Under the pieces are notes generated by a model. It saw only the letters and a list, made by a program, of their open reading frames with translations, was not told where the DNA came from and did no database searches. A DNA stretch of 64,000 bases, from the NCBI GenBank assembly GCA_030142905.1, contig JASJOG010000060.1, positions 1,576,501 through 1,640,500 of the forward strand, given 5' to 3'. Source of the DNA: Heliopora coerulea (taxonomy: Eukaryota > Cnidaria > Anthozoa > Scleralcyonacea > Helioporidae). The translations under genes were made by a program, and so were the position numbers. Positions 37,591 to 49,029 of this stretch are shown here, piece after piece (the stretch's first letter is position 1; the number at the start of each line of letters is the position of its first letter).

Positions 37591-37850
37591 TAACAACAAG
37601 CTACCTGCAATTCATCAGTGATGCATTGCAAACAGATATTTTTTGATGCAAACTCTCACCTTCTGATACCTACAATGCACTTGTGATCTACTGGGAAAGT
37701 TGAAATATATTTAACTTATATATTGTTATATGTCAATGACTGATGTTGCCAATGCTCTGTCTGCGATGACCCTTTGTTTTTGGAAGTCACATAGTCTTAA
37801 GGCTCCAATAATGTCTCGCTGCTGATCCTGTCAAACCTGCAAAAACAAAG

Positions 37851-38120
37851 ATGGCTAGCACAAGCAATACTGCAAATTTGGGTAGTCCAAAAATTGATAA
37901 TGAAACACTCATGAATTGTATATGCTATTATAAAGTCATATATGACAGATCATGCAAAGATTGTAAGATTCTGCTGAAGAAAAACAATGTATGGAGAAAA
38001 ATTGGTGCAACCCTGGGAATAAAAGTGTAAGAAGCATAGGTACAATACAATTGGAACAAATTTTACAAAATACAAGAAACAACTTAGTTCACCTAGGTCT
38101 GGTTCAGGCTGTGGTAATCT
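37851..38120 (+). pseudogene. MADF-like DNA-binding gene of the Harbinger element
   Basis: An ATG at 37,851 opens a 59-codon frame (KIDNETLMNCICYYKVIYDR, SCKDCKILLKKNNVWRKIGA) that matches the first half of a MADF domain (x-LYD-x-S-x-D-x-K, W-x-x-I). A stop at 38,028 interrupts it, and QYNWNKFYKIQETT continues in another frame. Harbinger elements encode such Myb/SANT/MADF proteins to help transposase bind the ends. Confidence 0.7.
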
Positions 38121-40631
38121 GCCAGATATTAAGGAGGAATATTGTTAAATTAGAGGGTTTGTTAGCTCAGCAGAGTCACACTTTAGGGGAGGTACAAGAT
38201 CTTTATTGGTATCACCAAAACAAAATAGAGAAACTAAGGTTTATGAATGTCCAGGTTCTCTTCTTGGTGACTAAATTTTCTCTGGTTGTCTGCTCTCTTT
38301 GGCTCCTCTTCATTGGGAAAGGAGTGTCTTCTTTTTATACTTTTGGTGAGCAATCTTAGTTGACATTGATTGACAGTAGAAGTTGATCAATCAGATACAT
38401 TCTGACCACGTCTTTTGCTCTGCCAGGTGAAAGCATTGTTTGGAATGCAACATAATCAACAAGGATGTTTGAAAAAGATTTTAATCCTAAAGGGAATATA
38501 GTTCTTTGCAAAATGAAGATAATAAAATCAGAATGTAACAGTCCTTATCCTAGTTATGTTATTTCACAGTTTCATATTGCATTTCAAGCTGAAATCTAAT
38601 CAGAACACTAATTACATCATACCTAATTAATATATGCAAGACTAATATACACCAGAGCAAGGATTAAACAACATCAACTTGTACCTTGATCATAAATCTG
38701 ACAACATAAAAACCTTTTAAACCAGATAGGTTACATTGTTCATAAAATTTTCAAGAGAATTGGTTATGATGCTGTAGTCACAAAAAATAAGATAATACCT
38801 CCACATGTCCAAAACTGAACAAAACTTAAACATCACAACTTTCATGACTTGATCGTTCAACTGTTTTCACAACAGGCCATGTTAATGTAAATTCCATTTC
38901 AGGCCACCAAAGCTAATAAAACATGTGTTTCATAACAATATGAACACTTACTTACATAAAGCATAGACCAGGAGTATCAAACTTTAAGCAAAAGACCTTT
39001 TCCTTGTACCAAGCAATAGGATCAAGTTAAGACCAAGACCTGGCTGGTATTGAAAATGACCCAAAAGATGTTGAAAGTCCCTGTGGTGGCTGCCAAGGAT
39101 CTATACACAATAATGACCAAACCCAAGTATTTGTGTAAGGAGGGCAACAACAAAAGGCAATTGACACCAAGTCAAAGAGGTAAGTAGTGAATTTTCAGGT
39201 TGCTGAGCATCTTCTGTAAGAAAAGTAAACTAAACAACCAAAAGAAATTTCGTAAGACTCCTCAGGAAAGTAGAAGGCTATGGTTAAGAATGTTCTTAGC
39301 CACCAGCAGACTTGGACAGAGAATTTTTGTAAGCTGCTGGTGAGTCAAAGGATGACAAGGATCATAATTTCTGTTTAAGCTTGGTTGGCCAAGGCTTAAA
39401 TCAATGGCAAAAGTTTAGATTATGCAGATGCAAGGTGCTGTTTTACAATACTTAAGTGGATCAGTCTCCCAAGATCAAGCCCTTTCAACAAATCATCACC
39501 ACCAAAGTACAGAAGCCCACAACAAATGCCAGGATCAAAGTATGCATATGATCAAATTGTCAGACATAGCCACAATCCAAGAGAAATAAAACAAAGTGTA
39601 TGCAACTTTTAATTAACTTGCCTCTTTGACCTTAAATAACTATAGCTGGTTAATTTCAACTGATTATCTACAGTTCAGGTTTATATTATGTGCATACAGT
39701 GACAACGACTTTGAACAAATACATACACAAATAAACTAGAAAACATTAAGGAAAAAGAGGCCTGTTAAGTTTCGGACAGTATTGACTAATAAGAACAGGA
39801 AAGACAAATTAGATTAAGTGAAATACCACTTTTTCTTTGTCTGATATTTATATTTAATTAAAGTTTACAAAGGCTCCTTATGAACCTGTATTTGCTATTT
39901 CCAATGAAAGTATTAGAATGGTTGCTATGTATGTTTGCTTCCAGGGAAAATTTAAGTATTAAATATACAATAGTAGCTGCCTGTTGCAGAACCCTCATTG
40001 ATTTTGCTCTGGTTCCCGATTTATGTAGAGTGCAATCAACAGGACTCTGTCTATCCTTTTAACCATACAATTTTTGACTTGTTTTTGATGCCAATGTTCA
40101 CTCTGTCAGACAAGCCCAGAGCTTTTTGTCACACTCTTACACCCTAATCTAACTACAAGAACAATGAACTATTGGACACAATATGTTATTCATAAACAAC
40201 AAGCATTGTCAGCATAACCTGAGCCCAATTCCACAGATCGTCACTATGCCTAGTTCTACAAATACTATTAACAACGATAACTTTATATAAACTTATCCAA
40301 CACTGCCTACAGATTTAAAGGTTGAAAATTCCTATCATGATTATCTGTGATACATATTCACTATAAAGGGGGCCATAAGCTACTATTATACATAAAGTAA
40401 GTTTATTAGTTTTGACAATTAAAATATATTTTTTTTTTTTTCATTTTTCAGTATATAATCCATATTTGTCCACTAAACACCTCAAACCTTATTCAAGGTT
40501 GTTCATAATAAAGTTTTGCCATGGAACTGATCCTGCTGTACTATTAAAATATTCTTTAAATTTCTCTCCCATTAACTTCAAATCAGTGGTAAAGTTGTCA
40601 CTTCCTACTCTGGAAAGAGGTTTTAGAGATG
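38121..40631. other. No gene seen
   Basis: About 2.5 kb inside the Harbinger element without a recognisable gene or repeat. A few open frames of 60-120 codons (for example 37,991-38,359) show no family pattern. Confidence 0.35.
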
Positions 40632-41395
40632 ACCTGGATGAATGAATGAATGAACAACTTTATTTAGTGAGGGTAAACACTTAACAGTTAGAACTGATAA
40701 ACTCATGGCCCTCAGGTACAGACTAAGTTATAAGCTAATTTACAATAAATTCAAAATACAGGAGTTTCAATAGTTACTGACTATCATGTCTAAAAATGGT
40801 AATGAAAATAATACATGTATAAAATAAAAAGCTATGCCAGATACTATCTTAAAATGAGGTACTTCTTCAGGGCAGATTTATTTCGTCTGATAGTGGTAGC
40901 CATTTAAGAATCCCAAACAGCTTCATACTTCTCTCTTTCATGTTGGCAGCTTGTATCACGATCCATATTTTCACAAGTTGAGCTCTATATGCAAGATCCG
41001 TATAACATTACAGGTTTAATCATCACATTGTAGTACAACTTATGTTCTTGCAGTGGCAGGTTGTGCTTGATCTTTTTAAGCAAACCAATTCTCTGTGACT
41101 ACTTCTTACAGATATCATGAACATGCTCATTAAAATTAAGCTGTGTGTCAAATTTTACACCAAGCAATATCTGAGCATTAACCTGTTCTATTTGGTCACT
41201 GTTAATAGTAACGTTTAGTTCTTTATTCAACATCTTGCTCTCCAGTTATAAGAGTAAGGCTTTGACACATTAAGAACCATCCTGTTTGCAGTTGTTGCTG
41301 AATTTCACACAGGAATGAGATCTCAGCTGAAGCACTCAATGTTGTATCATCCGCATATATGTCCATAACAGATTGTATAACCATGGAAGATCTTT
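40632..41395 (-). pseudogene. LINE 3' part (reverse transcriptase end) with TTCA tail
   Basis: On the minus strand, YADDTTLSASAEISFLCEIQ near 41,360-41,300, then NRMVLNVSK, LGVKFDTQLNFNEHVHDICK and LYYNVMIKPVMLY-like residues over several frames: the palm end and thumb of a CR1/L2-like reverse transcriptase. The element ends with AATAAAG and TTCATTCATTCATTCA at about 40,660-40,632, a short-repeat tail typical of this group. Confidence 0.75.
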
Positions 41396-41890
41396 CATAA
41401 ATATGATCCCCTCACCCACCACAAAAAGCGTGGTGTGAGGGTACTAATCTTGAAGTGTATGGAGTCCTATTACACACGTGGTAACTAGGGAGAAAAATTT
41501 TCGCTTTGTGTGTGTGTATATATATATACTGTATATATAAAGTTATATATCCATGGATTCTGGTCACTCAAAAATGCCGTGTGCAAGCTGGTATGTTGTT
41601 GACCAAACCATTCTTAGGTACCATGTTGAAGCAAATCGATTACATTATTTGAACACTGAAGCCAGTAAATGATTTGAGACCAGCAAAGGAAATGGCTTTC
41701 TTGGTGCCTGCAACTGGTTTCGCTTTTGAGGGCCACCTCAGTGACTGGACAATTTGACTTGAAAGAGCAGTTTTCAAACTTAGCTCCTTGGAATATGCAT
41801 TTGCCAACTGTTCACTTTTTGCAGCAATGCTTTGTCTAGGTTCTTTCTGATTTATATGAACAAAAGATGTAAGGGAACTCACTTGCTGTC
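41396..41890 (-). repeat. Crypton-like recombinase tail, copy 2
   Basis: The minus-strand frame 41,882-41,640 (KSEQLANAYSKELSLKTALS) and the tail around 41,432-41,510 (GGGTACTAATCTT, TGGAGTCCT, GGGAGAAAAATTTTC) match the plus-strand copy at 9,200-9,590. An alternating TG/TA stretch lies at 41,508-41,540. Confidence 0.6.
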
Positions 41891-42560
41891 AGGACATTTA
41901 CTAAGCGACTAAGTGTATTAAAATGACATTCTTTGCTGAAGTTGAACAGATGCCAATTTGCATAAATCTTGGGACTTTTCACGTTCTGGTAACCACTTAC
42001 CTGAGCTACACAGTCACAGGTATGTCTGAATCAAGTAGTGTTGAAGTACAAGTTGGTCAGCAACAAAAATGCAGAACTCATTCATGTTTTCTTTGTTTAT
42101 TTTGTCTGTTTCGTGATTCATTTCATCTTTGTCAACAAAGTGTTGTGCCTCCGGATGAATACTTAGCATAAATCTTCTTTATAGCTCTTCTAATAGACAT
42201 TTTTAACCACCTTTGGGGTAATATACAATTCATCAGTTTTTTTTTTAAGATAAAAAATATAAAAAAAAAATTTCACACATAAACTGTCTGTGATGCTGAT
42301 ATCCGACCAGTAACCTTTGAGAATGATCCAGTTTTAAGATGGAAAGCCTGGTTATCTAATAAAAATATCTCAAGACCACAATTAATGCAGGGTCTTTCTA
42401 TGAACATCCATTGATAAGCAATAGAATTGTCAGAATGGATCTCTTATCATTTATTAAGCAGTTAAAGGTTATTCTCGCCAAACGTTTTGTTGTAATAGAA
42501 CAGAATAGAAATTTTAAACATAAATAGAACTACAAGCAGCTTAAATGTAACATAATTTCG
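41891..42560. other. No gene seen
   Basis: An 82-codon plus frame (41,923-42,171) is not recognised. T and A runs at 42,237-42,271. Confidence 0.3.
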
Positions 42561-42564
42561 AGTT

Positions 42565-42745
42565 TGGGTTGTTAATACTCGTGGCCAAATATTTTGTTTT
42601 CATTATTGCATTACCTCTTCCAGTTATAGTAAGGATGATTTGTCTTTTTGAAAAATTATCAAGGTTACTTGGATTCTCAAGAGATGTATTGGAAGGGTGG
42701 GTGAGGGTTTGTTGCATACATGTATTTCTAGTTAACTGTGGCTCT
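42565..42745 (+). repeat. Dispersed retroposon-like repeat, copy 2
   Basis: Plus-strand counterpart of the repeat at 5,980-6,165. The shared frame contains VAKYFVF, ALPLPVIVRMIC and GWVRVCC. Confidence 0.55.
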
Positions 42746-42959
42746 GAGCACACATCACCTGTGACAACAGATTGCTTTCATCCCTGTAAATAATGAGTGA
42801 TTAGCATAAGTTCTCATGAGCAAAATGCCACAGTCAATCAAACACAAGTCCGCTAATGTGGTCTCTATCCATGTCAAATAACAGCTGATCAATCAGACAG
42901 ATTAGTGCTGTCTCGATAGAGCTCGATTCCTAAAAACCCAGACTGCAAGTGGTAGAAAA

Positions 42960-43862
42960 AAATCATTATCTCATGTGACTATAGAAGGCTTGGATGGATA
43001 TCCTTTTCAAACATCTTGGAGTAACAGCAGAACAGTTACTGGGCGAAAATTATTTTTATCATCTTTGGTTCCTTGGCCTTTATAAATTGGGGTCACTTCA
43101 TCAAAGTTCAATTATCATTGCATTGGCATATCAGTCAGCTCAGTAGCAACGAGATTGCAGAACCTGCTATTTTTAACACTTTTGGGCCCAATTATGAGCA
43201 CCAGTAGCTTTACAAGGTGGCATATTATGTAGCAAATAGTGGATTGAAATGTGCCTTTTCAAATCCAAATGGTTGTTTCTGATTGCTGCAATGACATTTT
43301 CCATTAGGTCAGAGCAAAGTATAGTTTGAAGTTCGGCATTCACAAAGGCTATCACACCTCCTCATCTCTTCCCAAGTCTGTCCTTTCAAAAACAGTCACT
43401 ACCCTATATTTGATAGAATGAGCCAGGTCTTTCACTATTGCATTACATCTCTGTCAAGATGACTACATCCACTTTATTCGTTGAGTTCTTGTGAATGTTG
43501 AGCGATAATGATATCTCTTGAAATTTAGTTTCTGTTAAGTGTTGAATATTACATTGGCCAACAGTTAAACCTCCACCTTGACTTGAAGTCTGTAAATCAA
43601 TTGGTCCCGGGTTTAATTTTATATCTCCACTTAGCATAAGGCAACCAGCAAGTAAGCCATATTTCATTAAGTAAAGAAATCTACATAACTTTGCTGCAGC
43701 CCTCAAGGTTTGTGTTCCTATTACATGTGAATGATTTTCACCATCCTGACATTTGGCCTGCTGACTAAGGTTTTCCGATACATACAAATGTACCACTGCC
43801 ATCTTATGGCTGTTATAAGGGAATTTCTTATTAGAAGAACTTTCATGGTTCAAAATGATCAT
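42960..43862 (-). pseudogene. CR1-like LINE 5' part with a 2A-like motif
   Basis: A minus frame (43,862-43,443, 139 codons) ends in an endonuclease start (VGQCNIQHLTETKFQEISLS, KVDVVILTEM). Before it stands LMLSGDIKLNPGP (codons 43,625-43,602 for D to P), close to the DxExNPGP 2A-like ribosome-skipping motif known from CR1-type and sea urchin LINEs, with Lys in place of Glu. Endonuclease (RLGKR then GGVIAFVNAELQ) follows near 43,360 and an RT fragment (HLQSGFLG) near 42,945. Several stops. Confidence 0.65.
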
Positions 43863-43989
43863 TAGTAGGGTCAGTATCAGGGTTTGAAATAACTTTCAGA
43901 TAATTTGCCTAATTTTGTAGGTTGTTTCCCAAGCAGCAAAGTAACATTCTGGGCATAGGCCCAAATAAAATGTAATGCAACAATTCTTT

Positions 43990-45140
43990 AACAAGTTTGA
44001 TGCTATTGTCTTTTATGATCGTATACAGAGAAATTAAAACAAATTACCATAATTTTGATCTTGGCAAAAGCAATTGCACTGATAACCCAAAGTTGAGTTA
44101 TATTTTGAAATTAGAAATTGCGAGCAAGGTCCTAGAGCTGGCAGCTGGCTGCTACTTTGAACACCAAGCATTACAAGCAACCTGAAACAACCTACCGCCA
44201 TGACACACTTCCTCCTATTATTTTACCACTGTCTGTTTGCTTCAAATTATTAAGTAAGCAAACACATTCCTTTATAAATGCTCTCGACAGTGTTTTCAAT
44301 TGTACCATTGCCTTTCTTGTGTCAGGTTTCTACCTGGGAATGGCTTCATGAGCCAAGGCTTTAGGGGAAAAATTTCGTCAGCAACAATGACATGTGGTAG
44401 AATATGCCCATTAACTACTCCTGGATCTAGGACAGCCATTTCTTTGTCTTCAAAGGCTAATCCCATTTCACGTTGCCCAAAGATAGGTGGATGATTTTCT
44501 CAACCAAAAGTCCCAATATCAACAAAAGAAAAACAGTAATTGGAATCACATACTGCCATCAATATGAGACTTTGGAATCCCTTGTAATTGTAACAAGATG
44601 AGCCCTGATTCTTAGGGCAGTCCATTGCCATGTGTTTACCATCAAGAGCACCTATACAAATTGTAAAATTCCATTTACTGTCAAAACCCCTTGCTATTGT
44701 TTTACAATCCTCATCTGATTCTGGAGCTTTCAGGTAAATATTGCTCGATGCAGTCCAAAGTCCTAATATGAAATAAAAATGGAGTGCTGCATAGGCAGTG
44801 TGGAAATTGAAGTGAAATAATCAGAAAGGTGTGAGTACTGCCAAAATGTGAGAGTAGTTATCTAATGTTTTGAGCAATGGCCCTTCATCAGAGAGAAAAA
44901 AACATGACGAAGGGACTTCACTTGAAATGTTAGATAACTACTCTCACAAAGTCCTAATAGGCAGGTTTCTTTTAACGATTCAGCAAACAGCTGCTTTTCC
45001 TACTTGAAAGTTCAATGATTGTAACTGTTGTGAGTCCCCTGTTGCCAAATATTGTAAAGTAATGACCAGACGTTCTTTAGGAGATGTGGAAACACAGTTT
45101 CTACATTTCTTCTTCACAATAAAGGGACCTACTAAAGGTG
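43990..45140 (-). pseudogene. HARBI1-like transposase of the Harbinger element
   Basis: Minus strand, in order: TSPKERLVITLQYLATGDSQ and FQVGKAAVC (45,100-44,985), an insertion, then LGLWTASSNIYLKAPESDED near 44,755, ALDGKHMAMDCPKNQGSSCY (first catalytic Asp region), NYKGFQSLILMAVCDSNYCF and DIGTFG near 44,550, HVIVADEIFPLKPWLMKPFP near 44,380 (second Asp) and PGRNLTQERQWYN. This is a DDE_4 Harbinger transposase. Stops, frame shifts and a 178-bp insertion inactivate it. Confidence 0.85.
44769..44946. mobile_element. Hairpin insertion with 13-bp target duplication
   Basis: CAAAGTCCTAATA stands at 44,756-44,768 and again at 44,947-44,959, inside the transposase. The 178-bp insert contains a hairpin at 44,848-44,947 (GTGAGAGTAGTTATCTAA arms). 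Its minus strand at 44,864-44,893 reads CTCTGATGAAGGGCCATTGCTC then AAAAC (split as CTCTGATGAAGGG and CCATTGCTCAAAAC), like a decayed hammerhead-ribozyme core. Confidence 0.75.
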
Positions 45141-45665
45141 TTCAAGTAGCTCTGGTCACATCCTTAAGTATGTGGACAGTAAAATGTAATAAATGGGTTA
45201 TAAACATAGAATCAAACAAGTTTTCATATTTATCATATTTTCTGGACATTCTAGTATGGTATGTAGGCTGTTTTGAGTACAGAGATTGTCATTTTACTGT
45301 TAAAGTAAATGGTCTTGATGACACAAACCTGCTAAAACGTTGTCATGCAGCCACAATTCATGGAAAAGTGTACAATATTGGCCATATTGATGGCTCTCCT
45401 GAAACATTTTTCATATCCAAAACTTATGTTTTCTATTCATTGTATTTTATTTCTCCTGCTTCAATCACTTTAATCTAATGTACCCAAGAAGCAGTACAAG
45501 TTGACACTTCAGCAAAAGTTGTCTATTGACAGCAGCCATTGTTGTTCAAAGTCACAAAACTTGCCAGATTTCTTACATAGTTACCAGCTTAGCTACCAAT
45601 TTGCAACATCTGAGATGTGACATGTCACTGATGAGTCACAGGCAACTTTACAGCACTTACAGCTG
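45141..45665. other. Harbinger right subterminal region
   Basis: No gene recognised. The plus frame 45,062-45,478 overlaps the transposase relic on the other strand and has no similarity I know. Confidence 0.35.
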
Positions 45666-45680
45666 TATGGAAACCAGGCT
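45666..45680 (-). repeat. Harbinger right terminal repeat
   Basis: TATGGAAACCAGGCT followed by TTA. Confidence 0.8.
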
Positions 45681-45839
45681 TTACAGGTAAGTTGCATTTT
45701 CCACTGAGTTATCACCTATTACTAAAAAGGTATTTTTATAGTATGTTTACAACAGTCAAAGTCATCATGCTATTCTAGAAGGGGTATCAGGTTTTAGAAA
45801 TCAAAGAATTATAATGTTTTGAGGAAACAGTTTCTCTTT

Positions 45840-46250
45840 AAGGATTATATAAAATTTTTCTTGAGAGTTTGGGATGACCTTAATCGGTAAAAACTTCTGA
45901 GGACCAAACACAGTACATTTAAAGCTATTTTAAACACAAGGAGTGTACTATTAAGGCATGATTGTATAAAAAAAAATTCAGGTTTAAGGTCTGTGGGTAA
46001 ATTTTGTTTAAATAGTATTTTAGGTAGGTTTACAAAGAGAGCTGACCATTTAGTAACTGAATTTGTTAACAATCCTGTGCCTTTTTATTGTCTTGTAAAT
46101 GGATCTGATGTAGAGCTTCAAGATCTTTGTATTTTAAACGACGATTTTGTTGGTAAAAGTAAGGTCTCAAACACATTTATAGGTATTTTACAACACCAAA
46201 GAAAGAGATGCACGACAAAACTCTCGCATCCCTATTAATCATGTGTGTAA
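45840..46250 (+). pseudogene. Viral-type DNA polymerase B fragment
   Basis: The frame 45,993-46,238 reads GKFCLNSILGRFTKRADHLV, TEFVNNPVPFYCLVNG and CILNDDFVG, NTFIGI. This is motif B and the following palm region of protein-primed family-B polymerases (LNSxWGKF). Motif C is missing. It has a different style (CLNSxxGRF) from the polymerase of the 17.3-kb element (NNSVYGKT), so it comes from another lineage. Confidence 0.6.
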
Positions 46251-46649
46251 ACATTTGTGATCAACAGTGACCTTTGTCAAGGTTATAATGTGAATGAGAA
46301 AATTTCATTGGAAGATAAAGAAGTGATTATAACATGTCATGGAATAACAGCTTTATTTAGTCCACAAGCCAGTGGGTCTGGTTGGTAGCGGCCAAGGGAA
46401 ATAATGCTCATAGTGATTTTTGGAAAGGTACAAACCTGTGAAGTTGTGAAATGTGTGATAGCATTGCATCAGTGGTGGCTTTGTTTTTTTTTTCCCTATA
46501 ACATTGGCCAGTGTCAGCTATGTAATTAGCATAAGTGCTGACTTCAAGGTTTTTTAGGTCAAATGGACATTAATGAGCATTAAACAGTTATTAAGAGAAT
46601 ACTGGCTCTTTTTTTAACATCTGATTTGATGGTTTTAACCGGGTCAATC
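46251..46649. other. No gene seen
   Basis: Short AT-rich stretch with a T11 run near 46,490; nothing recognised. Confidence 0.3.
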
Positions 46650-48985
46650 TTAACCAATATCTTGACCAGATATTGATTTTTTCCTCGCCATTTTTGTAAT
46701 TATTCCACAAAATAAACTTATACTTATTATTCCCTCAAAATCACTTACACATGCAATGATTCTAATAATTGTCCTTGGTATCTGGTTCACCTTTGTGCTC
46801 ATCCTCATCCTCAGTATCTCAGATGGATAGCTGGTTTTCACATTTTGGCAGTTTGCACATACCAGTGCACTTGGGTCAATTTGCCATACATTCACACTAT
46901 GGGAGTGTGCACTTGGCAGTAAATCAAGCACGGCTTCAGGTGCTGGCTGACAATCCAAATAGTGTACTACCAACTGCTTGGCTCCTTCTCTTTCAATCTT
47001 CCATCCTATGCTAACAGGGTTTGGTACTTGGTGATCCTGCTCCATATTCCAGCTTTACTGTAGATTGGGACCCTTAGTGTCAAGTTGCATGACAGGAAGT
47101 GTACATGATCACCCCATATGTGGCTTAGACAACCAGTTGTCAAGGGAAGAACGTCTTTGGTGCATTGCATCTTGTAAGCTTCTAAGTAAATAAATAAAAT
47201 GACACTGGTTTGCTTTTTATTGATACATACAAGAGGGCAGGTCATTTATGAAAGCTTGGTAGTTGATTCTTTGTGCATGTTTTTCCAAGCACTCCCTGCA
47301 TGGTGTAACTTGGTGACTCTCGATTTCACCTTTCTTGGTACAGAAGAGGTTATACTTGAGATTGTTGGGGGTATACAGGAGGCAAGTGAATGCTTCCAGT
47401 TCATTTGAGAGTTCTGGAGAAAGGTCCTATTCCCCCACCTTTAAGAACATGTGCTGGATATTCCTATTGGTGGTCAATAATCTCTAGGCATTTGTCTTCC
47501 CTTTGCCTGCAAAGGCACCAATGGTGTTACAGGCAGTGAATGCATACATGCCAATGAATGCCTAGCAAGCATCAATGCCATGAGTAGCTGTAACTTTCCT
47601 AATATCAACAACCCCAGATCTGGTTCTTGTGCCACATTTCTGGAACAACAAGGCTTGCATCTTCTTGAGGAAAGTCAAAGCCACAATGAAGACATCTGTG
47701 TCCTCTGAGCAGATGACAACACCTTTTTAGCCCTCTTCATTAGCATGTGTGGCATGAAGAAGTACATGCCCATCTGCTTCTTTTTGCTGGCATTGGAGAG
47801 TTGGTACCTCATTACTGCCCTCAGATGTAATTCTGTAGCATTAGTTGCTCATGGTCACATATAGAACTTTCTGTTATAGCTTTGCTCTGAATCCAGCCTT
47901 CATCCATTCACTGACTATAAAGCTTGTGAGACTTTTTGTTCTTGACTCTAATCAGGAAACTTCTCCACTGCCTGACGATCTGTGTTCCTGTGATACCTTT
48001 CAACTGGTGTCAACTCTCTTCACCTCACAACAATCTCTCACTGTTCTTGATGGAGTTCTCACAGTGAGTGTCAAATACAACATCTATTCTGTTGCTCTTG
48101 CCTCATTTATTCATGGACATGGACAAAACTGTGGAGGAAATATCTCCAAATTTAGTTTGATTGCCTTTAACTCTTTGGGCTAAGTTCATTCAATGAACTA
48201 CTGAGGCCACATTTCTTTACAACATTGTAGCTAGAGGCTTTGTTGGTCTTTCTGAGTCATCCTTATGGTGTTGATAGAGCCCAAGGGAATGACAAAGGAT
48301 ATCTTTTATCAGGAGACTGTGTGCTTGTGCCATTACTATGAAGCGACCAGAGACCTGTCAGCTCTCAATGTGATTCCCATCACATTTCATTTAACTTCCT
48401 TCTTCTTACACATGCAGCTGAATGTCTTGAGTATGTTTGTATCATATAGTTTTGTTGCTGGTGGGTCTTTCTTTAGCCTCTCATTCATAAAGGTTGCATA
48501 GCTTTGCTCATCAATTTTCCGAACACCATCAGGTCGGAAGTAATGTCCTCGGGGGTGGTTTTGGCAGTAGAGATGCAAACAAAGTCCTACTTCTTACCAA
48601 ATGGATTGATCCAGCCTTGGATCAGGCCAACAACTGCTGAAAGTCCTTTCTCATCTTTTTGGATTCTAGGGCATTCTAACTCTACATTATGGGGTTCTGT
48701 GTTGTTACCTTGAACCAGAAATGTACTGCGATACTCAGCTGTTGAATAGAATTGTTTGATAGATGAAGCTTTTGGGCTGAATCTAGTTGTACCTCTAGGA
48801 CTTTGGACATCTTTGTTCACCATCACCCCAGTGGTCTGGTCAACAGGGGTCTGTCCAAAGGATTTCTGTTGGACAGCTAGATCAAAAATTGGCCTGTCTT
48901 GAAGGCTGCATACACTTCTGGATTCTTCTCTGGGAGATTTGTCATTTGAGCAAGATAGGCAAAGGACCACAGGATCAGAGTTCAT
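46650..48985 (-). pseudogene. Flap-nuclease-like multi-copy gene relic
   Basis: Minus strand from 48,985: CSNDKSPREESRSVCSLQD, an N-terminal region (RIQKDEKGLSAVVGLIQGWI, NPFGKK), then around 47,800-47,500 TLQCQQKEADGHVLLHATHA, VVICSEDTDVFIVALTF and ACQAFIGMYAFTACNTIGAF, AGKGK. Then FTCLLY, FCTKKGEIESHQVTPCRECL, and finally SIGWKIEREGAKQLVVHYLD, PAPEAVLDLL. The EAD, DTD and GC-D-like motifs resemble a FEN/PIN nuclease core, and the family is abundant in invertebrate genomes. Many stops. Confidence 0.6.
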
Positions 48986-49029
48986 ATAGCATTGATATGC
49001 AAATCCCAGTTCCCCTCACAGGAAGCATG

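Larger units (their letters stand above)
37576..45680. mobile_element. Harbinger DNA transposon, 8.1 kb, with nested insertions
   Basis: The left end is AGCCTGGTTTCCATA (37,576-37,590) and the right end is its exact complement (45,666-45,680). TTA flanks both ends (37,573-37,575 and 45,681-45,683), the usual 3-bp Harbinger duplication. A MADF-domain gene lies near the left end and a HARBI1-like transposase near the right end in the opposite direction, the standard two-gene arrangement. Much of the 8.1 kb is later insertions: two LINE pieces, a Crypton-like tail, a retroposon copy and a hairpin element. Confidence 0.8.

Noticed and set aside
41508..41540. Alternating TG/TA stretch as a Z-DNA or regulatory element
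   Set aside because: A simple microsatellite at the end of a repeat copy; no further support.
45062..45478. 138-codon plus frame as a gene
   Set aside because: It overlaps the HARBI1-like relic and the Harbinger end, and has no family pattern or start context.
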